A DNA stretch of 64,000 nt from Cubamyces lactineus (taxonomy: Eukaryota; Basidiomycota; Agaricomycetes; Polyporales; Polyporaceae): assembly GCA_022376465.1 (NCBI GenBank), contig JACDTU010000011.1, positions 558,001 through 622,000 of the forward strand, written 5' to 3'. The notes below the pieces were generated by a model. It made no database searches and was not told the origin of the DNA. It was given only the letters and a program-made list of their open reading frames with translations. The stretch's first letter is position 1. Every line of letters starts with the position of its first letter. Below are positions 11,468-22,458 of the stretch, in pieces. Made by a program: the position numbers and the translations under genes.

Positions 11468-13190
11468 CGCCGGCTGGTGAATTACTGCTGCATAAAATCA
11501 TGACCACTAGGCCGAGGACTTCGCTGCAGCTGGAGAGTTCAGGGACAGCGCAAGGATAGAAAGAGAGGTGTAATACCACAGGAATGATGCAGTACCTCGG
11601 GATGAGAGGATCCGGTGTGATGGTGGTGGTGTGCGTCAAAGCTGTGATAGACACGAACAACTCAACTTGCCATATCTGGCTACTGGGCCCCAGCGTTCAA
11701 ACGTTACCCGGCATTCTCCGATATCGAGCGCCCAGCGTTTGCAAGCGTCCACTTCTCCTTCAACAGCGCTCGCTACATCGTCATGCAGCGACATACAGCT
11801 CGAGCCTCGTTGCTACGGCACAACGATGAATCTGACGATCCTCATCCCCGTTCGCTTCTCTGTATATGTGGATATTGGTACTATGGCTCGGCTCACTCAG
11901 CATGATGAGTCCATGTGCCTCAGGCCTCAGTTTCCGACGACTCCTCAGGACTGAAGTACTAATCACCACGACTTTCGCTTCTGACCTTCAGAAACCAACA
12001 TGCACTGCATTCCAACCACGCAACACATGCACCTCTCGAATTGATATCAAAAGAACCCAAACTGCTTGCGGTTACCACAACTCACGGGATCAAAGTCAAT
12101 GTCGCAATCGATCCATTCCCGGATCATGGCGCGCATTGCAATGGGGCAAGGAACGTCCATCACGCTAGGCAACCAGCCGTTGAAACACACGAACACGCTG
12201 ACCCTGGCCCAGAACTTGGTAAGAAGTACAATGTTGACCCTTGGACATACCACTAACTCTCCGAAGCGGCTATTTACCACTTGTGTCGATTCAGTTCCCT
12301 CGTGGCGCGGCCCAGGACTGATCTGCAATGAGATCGGTCATACAATCTCGAAACTTGAGCACGTTAGCACATTTTGTAGGTACGTCGGTAGACTGACGTA
12401 CCGCGCACGCCCAACATAATTGTAATGTAGGTCGTGAATGAGAGGACCCCTGATGACTCACAGAGACCCGTTATTCCCGTTATTGCACCCGAACCTAACC
12501 ATGACCCCCGGACATTCGATGTGAACAACGATCGGGCTAAGCGGGAAATTTGGGGGGGGGGGGTGACTTCACATAGGTATGGGCCAAATTTGAACGCGAT
12601 GCAGGCGCACAGGAAGGGCATCCTGAGTAGCCTTAGACCCTAATTCGGATCGAATCGACCCCTCCTGCGGGAGGATGGCTCACGCATTTCTCGGACAACA
12701 CCCTCCGAGGTCCAAACCTAGGAAATGTGGGCACCGCCGGGACATGCCTGTACAAGCATTGTCAGGGGTCCTACGTAGTACGCTGAGTAGCTCCCCGAGT
12801 GACTGCGGCGCTTCCGCGATACTCAGCTGTATTATCTTGATCTCCCATCATTAGTCGAGATATTGCGCTCGCACCGACAAACGGCAAACTCTACCCCGGT
12901 GTACTCAAATCAAGTTCTCAACGCACCCCGTGGCCGAGAAGGACGCCGATCGCACTCCACGAGGCTAGATCTACCACAGCGGTACTGTAATGGTGATGAT
13001 GCCCCGGGAAACGACATGTGTAGCTAGCTTCTGACAGACGACCCCGGACGCATGCGTTTACCAAGCCGCGCATCGGAGTCAGTGTGCATCGTCACACTTG
13101 ATGCGGATCTTATACTATAACTTATACCAAAGGAACGCAACCGAGCGCCGCTAGGCCACAAACGACGCGCGCGCGAGGGCGACTGCAGGA
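11468..13190. other. Intergenic, no supported gene
   Basis: This 1.7-kb stretch lies between the divergent Rif1-like gene and the ICMT array. Short open frames are present on both strands, but none has a recognisable motif or sensible splice structure. A run of 12 G lies at 12552-12563. The side next to 11467 should hold the Rif1-like promoter. Confidence 0.5.
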
Positions 13191-13196
13191 TATAAA
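13191..13196 (+). promoter_or_regulatory. TATA box of ICMT copy 1
   Basis: TATAAA lies 93 bp before the ATG at 13284. Copies 3 and 4 of the array have TATAAA-type boxes at a comparable distance, which supports a shared core promoter layout. Confidence 0.55.
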
Positions 13197-13283
13197 CATG
13201 GCGCAGGTACCCCTCTATGAAGTACCAACCCCCAACTCCCCTTGTTCCAGTTTCTCAGCCTACCCCAGCCTCTCCTTCGCGAA

Positions 13284-14074
13284 ATGACTTCTGTAGATTT
13301 ACTCAAAATTCCCCTCTTGCTTTCTGCCGCCGTCATAGTGCACAAGGCGACTATCCCACCTAACCCCCCTCCCAAATCCGATGCCGTCGCGAGGTTCAAG
13401 AAACGCGACACCATCGCCGGCATCGTGAACTGGGTACCAACTATCAACATGGTGAGTCTTCGTCGTCGACTGCTCTTGGCCGCCGCATCGTCTGTACACG
13501 GAGCTCGGCTTATCCATACCCCTTCCAGACCTTGATATGGTCCATCATTTTCATAGAGGTGGCGGTGATCCTCGCAGATCGGCAAGCCGCCACCCCAATC
13601 CTCTCTCTCCTCACCTTTGGCCGTCCCTCCCTCGCGCACAAGCTAGCCATCTCCCCACTGTTTGCAGTGGGATGGCTCATTGCGACGCTGGGCTCCCTCC
13701 TCCGCATCGCCTGCTTCCACCATCTCGGCCGCCAATTCACCTACAACCTCAGCATCGTCGACGGCCACAAGCTCATCACCGATGGTCCGTACGCGTTTGT
13801 GCGCCACCCGAGCTACACCGCGTGGATGGCTCTGACCCTCAGCGCAATCGTCATGTTGACCGCTCCCGGCTCTTGGCTGGCGGAGTGCGGGCCTCTGTAC
13901 ACGACTGTCGGACGCGCCTTGGTCGCACTGTACACCGTCTACAACGTCTATGTCCTCATCATGCTCATCCCGAGGATGAAGAGGGAAGACGATGCGCTCA
14001 AGGCACAGTTCGGCGAGCAGTGGGTAGAGTGGACGAAGCGCACCCCGTGCCGGCTCATCCCCGGCATTTATTAG
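13284..14074 (+). CDS. Isoprenylcysteine carboxyl-methyltransferase (ICMT/Ste14) family protein, copy 1
   Basis: Exons 13284-13451 and 13529-14074 (237 aa), with a 77-nt phase-0 intron. The protein is a multi-pass membrane type: an N-terminal hydrophobic helix (LLKIPLLLSAAVIV), a second from about residue 57 (TLIWSIIFIEVAVIL), another pair around GWLIATLGSLLRIA, then the family motif GPYAFVRHPSYTAW at about 142-155 and a C-terminal EQWVEWTKRTPCRLIPGIY. In ICMT the RHPSY region and the C-terminal E-W-x-R-x-P block form the SAM site. The family methylates the carboxyl group of prenylated C-terminal cysteines at the ER, for example on Ras-type GTPases and lipopeptide pheromones. Whether this copy has that substrate is unknown. 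It is first of four tandem copies in one orientation. Confidence 0.85.
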
Positions 14075-14648
14075 ATAAGCGAGTATATTTTGGCTCTTTC
14101 TTTGCCGGTACTATCATGCTGATGAATCGCACGCGCAGAACCGGCCTCCACTTGATAGAAAGCGTTCTCATTCCGATTGCGCGTACGCGAATATACAAAG
14201 TAGATTGGCAGTGGGTGACTCGGCGGACCCCAGAACCATGCCCATATTTCTCACACTCTCGAACCTCTCAAATACTACCTGCATCTCTCTGTCTTCGCTC
14301 TGTGTTTGCTGAAGTGGCTACGGGCTTTGTCGTGCAATGAGCGATCGCCGTGCGAGCAGAACGAGAGTGCGAACTCTCGCCTACGACTGCCCGATCAACC
14401 GTGCAAATACCCTCCTTCGCTGAGTATACTGCATAACCGATTCATTCAGCAGACAACTCGCAAGCGTTGCGAGAGTGCCCGTTCCCACAAAGAATCTTGA
14501 ACCACGTTGGCAAGAAGTCCCCCACCGTGGGCGTTCTAGGTGCGCTTGCCAGTGTTACATACAGCGCCTCTGTGTCATGATACCTCCATTGTACCATTAC
14601 GCACCAACACGGTGATCGCCCTACCGCAGTCATTCAAGTCCGAACCAT
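14075..14648. other. Spacer between ICMT copies 1 and 2
   Basis: 574 bp with no supported gene. No good TATA box is visible before copy 2, unlike copies 1, 3 and 4. Confidence 0.5.
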
Positions 14649-15456
14649 ATGATGATCATGGCACACCATCCACTGTCCAAAATACCCTTCTTGCTTGCGC
14701 TCGGGGTAGCTACGAACCATACCGTGAGTCCTCCAGCACCCGTTCCGCCCATAGCCGCCTCCGCACGATTCGAAGCTCGCGACCCCGCTAGGAACGTAAT
14801 ACGCTGGTTCCCCCGTGCATGCAAGGTGAGTAAGCTATGTCTTTCGTATCAACATGTGGCCGCGCGAACGCTGACAGTGTGCATCTACACCTGTGTAGGC
14901 GGTGGTATGGACGATCGTGTTGTGTGAAGTCGCAGCCATCCTAGCCTCGTGGAATGCGTCTACGCCCATCTCACAGCTCACATTATCGCTCTTGACATTC
15001 GGCGGCCGTCCAGTCCCACTGGAAGTGTACATGTCCCCTGCGTTCATCGTCGGATGGGCTATGGTCGTCTCCGGGACGCTGCTGCGCGACACATGCTATC
15101 GCTACCTCGGCGACCAATTCACCATCGCTCTCTCCATTACCGAAGAGCACAAGCTCGTCACCGAGGGCCCGTACTCTATAGTCAGACACCCAAGCTACAC
15201 GGCCTGGATCATCATCTCCACTGGACTCGTGATTACAGAGACGTGCCGTGGATCGTGGGTTGCGCAGTGCGGTATACTCGACTCCTTGGTCGGCAAGATG
15301 GGCGTGGTAGCGTACGTAATTCTCCATATGCGCATATGCACTGTTGCTGTGAAGAGGACAGTGGAGGAGGATGCCGCTTTGCGGGAGGCATTTGGCGAGG
15401 AGTGGGTACGATGGGCGAAGAGGACGCCGTATCGGATCTGTCCTGGTCTGTACTGA
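14649..15456 (+). CDS. ICMT/Ste14 family protein, copy 2
   Basis: Exons 14649-14825 and 14899-15456 (244 aa from the first ATG), with a 73-nt phase-0 intron at the same place as in copy 1. Three ATGs (14649, 14652, 14658) could start the protein. The last gives MAHHPLSKIPFLL, closest in length to the other copies. Family features present are paired hydrophobic helices (IVLCEVAAILAS, FIVGWAMVVSGTLLR), EGPYSIVRHPSYTAW, and the C-terminal EEWVRWAKRTPYRICPGLY. Role as for copy 1: carboxyl methylation of a prenylcysteine is the family reaction, substrate unknown. No stop or frameshift was seen, so it looks functional. Confidence 0.85.
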
Positions 15457-16091
15457 GCTCAGCTACCCTTGAAACGTCGATTCAACGCCTACCGTGTCAA
15501 CTATCCAGCGTCGACCCTGCCATACCGTATAGCTTGTGTGATATGCCGATGCGTATCGGCGGGAAGTGCAGACCCCGCTTAGAGCGAGATCACCGGCGCG
15601 GACATGTCGGACGCATCTCAAGAACAGACAAAAGACCATTCCAGCATTCCCAGGGTATGATAGTACCGGTTATCGTCGCGGCTCGCCGGAATGCTGCAAG
15701 ACATATCCTTCGCACGCTGTCATTGAATTTGCCAACAAAGCGCGCGCACTGATGTGGTCGCAGCCGTCGCTTAGGTAGAACTTCAGGAAGACAACTGCGC
15801 ATTGACCACCAGACGTTGCAAGAGAGATACACGCTGAATGCTTTGGGAAAGTGTCGGGGCTAAAGTAGAGCACGTACTGTCGTCATTGACGATTGGGATG
15901 TATGCATCGGCTCCCTGCGTCAGCGATAGCCACCAGAGAGACAGCGCGGGGCGCGCGGGGACCTGACATGTACGGAATTGTCTCCTTTGACTGCTACGCC
16001 CCAGCATGTTCCTTCGCGCGCCCTAAAACAGGGGTTAGAAGTATATTCATGACAGATTGATCAACGCCGAGGTTGAAGCGACCGCGTACAA
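15457..16091. other. Spacer between ICMT copies 2 and 3
   Basis: 635 bp with no supported gene. Open frames are short and without motifs. It includes the promoter of copy 3 at its right end. Confidence 0.5.
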
Positions 16092-16099
16092 TATAAATA
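16092..16099 (+). promoter_or_regulatory. TATA box of ICMT copy 3
   Basis: TATAAATA lies 100 bp before the ATG at 16192, a spacing close to that of copy 1. Confidence 0.55.
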
Positions 16100-16191
16100 C
16101 CTTTCGATCCTGAGACGCATAGTCGCGTCGTCTTCGTCTCGGGGCCGGTGAGCACGACGGACTGCATTAGCAACGACAGGAATCCTCCGTC

Positions 16192-16973
16192 ATGTCGCTC
16201 CTCAAGATCCCCATGCTGGTTGGGCTTTTTATGGCACACCACATCGCATATTCCTCCCCAAACTCATTCGTACCTCGGAGCGCATCAGGCGACGGCTCTT
16301 CTCTCCCGGGGTGCGTGCGGGTGCTGCGTCCGCCGTGGGTCCGCAAGATCTCAAAGGTGAGGGTCAATCCAGGCGGCAGGCTTTGCAAGGACTAAGCTGT
16401 CCTTGACAGATCGCAATGCGTACCGTCATGCTGTGCGAGGCCCTTACCATCCTCGCCGTATGTTTCCCGAATTCCGCTTCGACCTACGCATTGTCCATAC
16501 TCGACCGTGGCAATTCGACCGGCCTCGCAGCCCGGCACTTCCGCATCAGCCCGGCGTTCTTCGTTGGCTGCGTGTTCGCGATGAGCGGCGGTCTCCTCCG
16601 CTTGGCCTGCTACCGCACACTGGGACAATACTTCACCTACGAAGTCACCATCCGCAAAGACCATCGCCTTGTCACGAGTGGCCCATACTCGATCGTCCGG
16701 CATCCGAGCTATCTGGCCTCGCTCCTAGTTGTTGTTGGGAACCTCTTGTGTTTCCTTGGCCCAGGTTCGTGGCTACGCGGGAGCGGGATTCTGCGGGAGC
16801 CGATGGGCAAGGCGTTCGTGGTCATATGGGTGGCCGATATGCTGTACGTGCCGACCGTGATGATCTTGTTCAGGGTGGGAGTGGAGGACGGGTTGTTGAG
16901 AAAGGAGTTTGGCCGTGAGTGGGAGGAATGGGCCCAGAGAACGCCTTACGCACTTCTTCCTGGAGTATTTTAG
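16192..16973 (+). CDS. ICMT/Ste14 family protein, copy 3
   Basis: Exons 16192-16356 and 16410-16973 (242 aa), with a 53-nt phase-0 intron at the shared position. It starts MSLLKIPMLVGLFMAHH, a short hydrophobic N-terminus like its neighbours. Exon 2 opens IAMRTVMLCEALTIL, then RISPAFFVGCVFAMSGGLLRLACYR, SGPYSIVRHPSYLASLL and REWEEWAQRTPYALLPGVF. The SAM-site motifs are intact. It differs from copies 1 and 2 in a bulkier, positively charged loop before the intron (VRVLRPPWVRKISK) that copy 4 shares, so copies 3 and 4 are probably the closest pair. Confidence 0.85.
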
Positions 16974-17491
16974 ACGATCGCGGAAGACGTCAGTAACGTA
17001 GAGGTTAGAGTCGCCAAGGTAGCGTCCCATGACAAGATACAGATGTACGAATAGTGAAGATACGTCTGAACAAATGGTTGGGAGACTACGTCACCGATTT
17101 ATGCATGATTCCATGCGCCGGCACGATGTCCGCTGGCGACTGTGGCGTCATTAATGTCCAAAATATTTGTGATCGTTCAGGCATGCTGTGATGTGCTACG
17201 CTGAAGCTTGTGGTTGAGTTGGAATCAATGTGAGCGCTATGTGAGACTCGAGGGAATTAGGCTCCTCGCTTTGGAAACAGGCTCAGGAGATGGATGCAAT
17301 GGGTGCATGAACCAGGCTAGGCGCGCATTTAGGATGCGTGGGGTGTGGCAATGACGTCGTGGTGTGTCTGAGCAGAATTATGTTCAATAACTGAGCCATA
17401 AGGATCGTCCATATAGATGGCCAGAGGTCACTCGTGGTTATACTCCCCTATACTCACCGTACGCAAGACCATGGGTGAAAGTTGTAGTGAT
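16974..17491. other. Spacer downstream of ICMT copy 3
   Basis: About 520 bp with no supported gene, ending at the left arm of the inverted-repeat element. Confidence 0.5.
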
Positions 17492-17858
17492 TAGAGCGTA
17501 TTTGCACGCAGTTTAAACCGTCCCACCCGAGTTTTAAAACAGCGGAGCAGCGGTATGGGCGCTACAGAGAAGTCTGAGCGCTACTATTCACGTTTGGCGC
17601 TAAGCCGCTGCTGGCCGCACCATCAGTCGCCGTTTCTCATCTCCTTGCACCGGTAGCCATGATGGATGTTAGAAAGCTCATTCTGCTCGCTTTACTCGTT
17701 GCGCACCCACATCATATGCTCTCGGAAATACCCCAAGCTGCCGTGGCAACAATACGGGCGCTTCATGTGAGTCAAGCGCTCGATTGCTCGCCAGTTGGAA
17801 ATCAGCTCCAACCAAGTCTTAAACTACGTAGTTTAAACTGCGTTGCAAATACGCTCTA
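17492..17858. mobile_element. Small terminal-inverted-repeat element (MITE-like), TA flanked
   Basis: The left arm 17492-17518 and right arm 17831-17858 are reverse complements over 27 bases with a single 1-bp indel. The left arm begins TAGAGCGTATTTGC and the right arm ends GCAAATACGCTCTA. The outermost TA on each side could be the target-site duplication typical of Tc1/mariner-type elements, leaving an element of about 363 bp with 25-bp ends. No transposase fits inside. It lies within the ICMT array and includes the start of the ICMT-like first-exon relic, so it may have captured that fragment. A non-transposon origin is possible. Confidence 0.55.
17659..17766 (+). pseudogene. Possible relic of an ICMT first exon
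   Basis: An ATG-started hydrophobic stretch (MDVRKLILLALLVAHPHHML) is followed 36 codons later by a GTGAGT donor at 17767. It resembles the first exons of the four ICMT copies in having a K-hydrophobic-L helix right after the start, but it is shorter (36 codons against 55-60). No second exon follows in the next 800 bp. The frame runs on through the donor to a stop at 18073-18075 as motif-free text. Similarity is by eye and weak, so this may be chance. Its position between copies 3 and 4, in the same orientation, favours a dead fifth copy. Confidence 0.3.
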
Positions 17859-18563
17859 TTCGCATGTTGGTACGTTTGAACGCCTACACATGGGCGCTAG
17901 CTTGCGCCACAAGGTGGGCGCTTCATTAGCTCTCTCCCAATTCAGCGAAGCCGGAGTCAGATGTACCACGACCATTGACCATGACTATGATTCCCACTAT
18001 CCTATGGTACTCAACGCGTTGGTGAATGGGAGAGACTCACAGATTGCGGCGAGCATATCAACCGCATACCTTTAGCGCCGGCACTATCTCCTCCCAATCA
18101 GCTGGACACCAGTACAGTACTGTGTTCCGGCATCCGGACACGCCTCAGCACTCCTTGTACTACGTTCGACGGTGTGTTTGCATACCATATACGCAAACGG
18201 CGCCCTGGAAACATGTCCATCCCTTAAAATGTCAGGTCCGGTGAGTTTCACTGCTTGCCAAATACACACTGGATTCCCGTCCCTTCGGCTCCCAGGACCA
18301 GTTTGTCCGAAACCTCCCACTGCGGCTTGTCCGTTTTTCGCGGGATTCACAGACACCCACTTATCAAGTAGGCGTGACTGCAAACAAGGCGGCCTCCGGT
18401 TGATATCATCGTGCTTCGCCGCTGGTCCAGCTGCAAGCTCGTGCCGTATCCAAGAACGATGCCTGTCCTAGATGAACCCTGTAAAGCAGTACGGGCGCCG
18501 CGCGGGCACCCCTCAATACAGCTCGGGCACGTCCATCGTTGAGCATAAGGGTTCTACCGTCAA
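17859..18563. other. Spacer before ICMT copy 4
   Basis: 705 bp with short, motif-free open frames. Nothing recognisable. Confidence 0.5.
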
Positions 18564-18570
18564 TATAAAA
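18564..18570 (+). promoter_or_regulatory. TATA box of ICMT copy 4
   Basis: TATAAAA lies 64 bp before the ATG at 18628 (76 bp before the in-frame ATG at 18640). Confidence 0.55.
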
Positions 18571-18627
18571 GGAGGGGTCCGCCTCGATGTACGCCACCCT
18601 AAGCCCAAGTTGAAGCCCGTCAGCACG

Positions 18628-19418
18628 ATGCTTACCGCTATGTCAACTCTCGCGAAAATCCCTCTGCTGCTCGTCGCAGCATACTCGAACTTCATCACTT
18701 TCACCCCACCAAACCCGCGCTCTGCCCCCAACGAGCAGGGCAAGTACTCGACCGTCAAGTACATCGTGCGCCAGGTCCGCCCGCCATGGGTGCGCACCCT
18801 TGAAAAGGTACAGCCATTCGTCATGACCGTACAGACCGGCGCAGCTGACCGCCCGCTACGTAGACCATCACGCAAAGCTTTATCCTCTTCGAGGTAGTCA
18901 CTATCCTCGCTACATGCCTCCCCCTGCACCTCGCCGATCGTGTCCTCCCTATGCTGGGCTGGCGCTCCCCCACCTCGGCCCTCGGCGTACACCTCACGCT
19001 CCCCTTCCTACTCGGTGCTTTCCTCTGCGGCATCGGGGGCATCATCCGCATCTTCTGCTACCGCGCCCTCGGGCGACACTTCACCTTCGAGCTCTCCCTG
19101 CGCAAGGACCACAAGCTCGTGACGGACGGCCCGTACGCCGTCGTCCGCCACCCGAGCTACACCGCGCTCATCATGGTCACCGTCGGCACCCTGCTCTGTC
19201 TTACCGGCAGCGGGTCGTGGCTGGCGGAGAGCGGCGTCATGAACACGCTCGTCGGGAGGCTGCTCGTTGTCGCGTGGGCGGCGGAGGTGGCGTGGATCCC
19301 TATCGTGATGGTTTTACGTGTGGGGACGGAGGACGAGATTTTGCGGAGGGAGTTCAAGGAGGAGTGGGAGGCGTGGTCGAAGAGAACGCCATACAAGTTG
19401 GTCCCCGGATTGGTTTGA
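18628..19418 (+). CDS. ICMT/Ste14 family protein, copy 4
   Basis: Exons 18628-18807 and 18864-19418 (244 aa from the first ATG; ATG 18640 giving MSTLAKIPLLLVAA fits the other copies better). The 56-nt phase-0 intron is at the shared position. Exon 1 ends RPPWVRTLEK, as in copy 3. Exon 2 has TITQSFILFEVVTILATCL, FLLGAFLCGIGGIIRIFCYR, DGPYAVVRHPSYTALI and EEWEAWSKRTPYKLVPGLV, so the ICMT signature is complete. Compared with copy 1 it carries a few extra residues around RVLPMLGWRSP. It ends 300 bp from the convergent SANT-domain gene. Confidence 0.85.
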
Positions 19419-19717
19419 GGCGTTCGGGTGGGGGTGTATGTCACTCCATACCAATAGTGATCTACCCTAGCTACTTCTCGACGACCACTGTGCTTTCAAC
19501 CGTCTACCTCCACATATCTTGCCCTAGTTATGCATGAATCATATAGTACATGATTAGTGTATGTACTGCTATAGACGAGCTTTCTATACTACTTTTGACC
19601 TAGGCAACATACCCGCTCCCCACGCAAGACACAAGAGCCGACAAGACCTCCTATACCCCCACCCTCGCCCGAGCACTGTACGCGACAAAACCTAGCCTTG
19701 GACGCGCGTCAACCCTC

Positions 19718-22458
19718 CTAGTCGCTATCGAGCACGTACACACTGCTCTTGATCCTCCCGTTCGGATCCGGCTCCATGAAGCGCAGCTGGTCCTCGTTGA
19801 GATGTGCAGTGCCCTTCCCCTTCCCTTTGGCCTTCTTACGGAGGCGATGTTCGGTCGTGCCTTCCCGTTCCCCATCGTCCCAATCGCTCCCTGCGCCGTC
19901 TGTCACCACGCCCAGGCTCTTCGAACGGCCTCGAGGCCTGCGTTTCCGCTTCAGAGTCGGCTGTTGCTGGGTACCGTCGATGGGCACGGCCTGGGATGCG
20001 TCGACCGTTCTGCCCGCGTCTACCGCACCTGAAGTCGCCGCGGCGGCGGCAGTAGGGGCGCCCTTCTCCCCGAAGCGCAGCCATAGAGCGTCTTGCACCG
20101 CCTGCTCGTAAAGACGATCTTCTTTATCGATATTCTCGTCGTCCAACAACACTGCGAGGAGTGCACCTTCGTCGATGGTCTCCGGAAGAAGCTCGTCTGC
20201 AGGTATGAGCTCGGAAGAGCCGAAGAGAGCACTGGATGGTGGCCATGGCATATAAGTAGCGGGATCAGGGGCGTGAGTAGCGTTATCTCTTTGCGTGCCG
20301 GACGTTGAAATGTTGACGAAGGGTGCGAAGACGGTACGCAAAAGTGAGAGGGGCGGCAAGGATGGCTCGCCGTTCTCTACTTCGTCCGTGGGTCTCTCTG
20401 ATTCATCCATTTCTTCCTGTTGGGAAGGCTCTTCAGGACCAAGAGCGTCGTTACTTTGGGCGTCATTGTCACTCTCGTTGCCGTTCGCGCCGGGGTCGCC
20501 CTCGTCGTCCTTCTCGTCGAGAGACAACTTCTTGAGTAGCCCAGCGAAGTGTGCGCGCTTGTCGAGCGTGTCTGCAACCAGGAGCGCCAGCGCTTGCTTC
20601 ACATTTGTCGCAGAGACGTTCTGGAGAAGCGTGAGCTACAGAAACTCTGGAATTGACACAGCACATGGGTGTTACCTGATTCTCCTTCATGCGCCAAACC
20701 TTTGTCTGAAGCTTAGCGATGCGCTCTTGCTCTCGTTGAACGATTGCACGCTCCATGACTTCGGCAACGAACTGCACGACGATGGCGTGAAGGAGCTTGA
20801 TCGTATCGACTGAGATCTGGGACCCAACCTCGACAGGGACGTCATGCAACTGGTTGTAGGTCCTAGATCGGACGGTAAGCATACCGCAGGGTATGGGGGG
20901 ATTATGTGACTCACTGCATCAACTTCCCGATCGACTGCAGGTGGAACAAGCCAACGCCCTCTTCGTGAAGACGCTGAGCATTGATACCGATGGACGCGAA
21001 CTGCATCTGGCGCTTATACGGACGTGTCATGCCAGATATATGCGGATGGCGAACTTCACCACTGCCCTGCACTTCGGTAGCGGGCGTCGCGCGAGACTCC
21101 TGAGCCGATTCCTGGAGAGCAGGATCGACGGCTACGGTGGAACTCTCCGCGATGACCTGCAACTCTGCTTCCGCAGTACCATCCCTGCGAGCGGGACGCT
21201 GTTTGGGTTTCCTCCCGGGTTTCAATCGACCAGTGTTTTCGTTGACGACTCCGCCCGTCGCCTGGGCACGTTTGCGGCGCATGTACAAACGTTTCTGGTA
21301 CCGGCGGCGGGACACGGGGGACATGGACGCTACATCTTCATCATGGCCTTCATCCATGTCATATGGACCAGAGCCAATAGCGCTAGGTGCGGAGGAGGGT
21401 AGTACGGACCCAGAGGCAGACGTGACAGGATGTGAGGCCACAGAGAACAGAGGCGAGGTTGGCTGGAAAGGCGTCAATAGACCTTGCGAGACTTCAGCAG
21501 GATCGGTAACCGGGGTGGCCGGTAGAGACGGGGACGAGAACGCGACCTCAGGTTCGGGAGTGCAGGGAAACGGAATAAGTGGTGCAGCGCGGGATATCTC
21601 CAAAAGCTGAGGGTCAATGAGCGCCTCACTGATGCCGTCCGTAGGCTGCCCAGCAGCGAGGAGAGCGAGCTGCCCGTCAGAAACTCCGTCGAGCTTGCTA
21701 TCCAATGCGCCGTCCGGGGGGAGGGCTTCAAGAACCTTCACTTCATCCGTTTCAGCGTGTCCATCCTCTTCCTCCCTCAACATCCTATCAAGGGCGGCCA
21801 AGCTAACTTGATCCAACGACTGCCACATGTCTTCTACTTTCCAGACTTGCCGGGCGGCTTGAAGCCACGCTTCAAAGTCTTTCCTCCTCTCCTTCTCCGC
21901 CGCTCTGTCCCGGTCATTGTGGCCTTTGCCTTTCTTAGCTCGTACAGCGCTCCGGCGAGTCCGAATCTCTTCCTCGCGCGGTTCGACAACCAGCTCGCGC
22001 TCGAAAGCAGCATCCGCGGCTACGAGGGCAGCTGCCATGGTCTCCTCGCGTGGAATCCAGTCGTCGGAAACTTCGACAGCTATTGGAAGCTCCTTCCGAG
22101 GGATCCTGTAGTCGAGACGTTTCTTCTCTTGTCCGACATAGATAGTGCTGCGTGAGGCTTCGCGCGTTGTTTGCTCGAGTAACGCGAGGTAGACACAGAC
22201 GTCGGGAACAGTTTTCGTCTTCACTTCCTCGGAGATCAAGTCGGGTCTAAGGCGAGAGTGCACCGCGAGAGCGTGGAAGAAAGCATCTTTCTCCGCGGCC
22301 GTCCAATAGGCATTTGGAGGAAGGTGCGAGGCGGGCAGAGGTTCCGAGCCATCTCTTCCAGCAAGGTGAGCTCGAAAGTCATCTAGACACTCGGAATAGA
22401 GGGCAAGGTATGTGGGATTGACCTCTGGAGTTCCGTCCTCGTCGTCAGGATTAGGCAT
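19718..22458 (-). CDS. SANT/Myb-domain nuclear protein resembling Pol I factor Rrn5
   Basis: Exons 22458-20915, 20862-20676 and 20635-19718 (2649 nt, 882 aa, phases consistent). A SANT-like block lies at about residues 51-95 (YWTAAEKDAFFHALAVHSRL, then RPDLISEEVKTKTVPDVCVY). This closely follows the pattern of Rrn5, a subunit of the upstream activating factor that recruits RNA polymerase I to rDNA promoters in yeasts. A Glu/Arg-rich helix (RAAEKERRKDFEAWLQAARQ), a basic stretch (RKPKQRPARRDG) and an acidic C-terminal half with nuclear-type KRKRRPRGRSK follow. The protein is longer than yeast Rrn5, with long low-complexity parts. The frame stays open upstream of ATG 22458 to about 22515, so an extra 5' exon cannot be excluded. 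The family call is by motif only. Confidence 0.7.
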
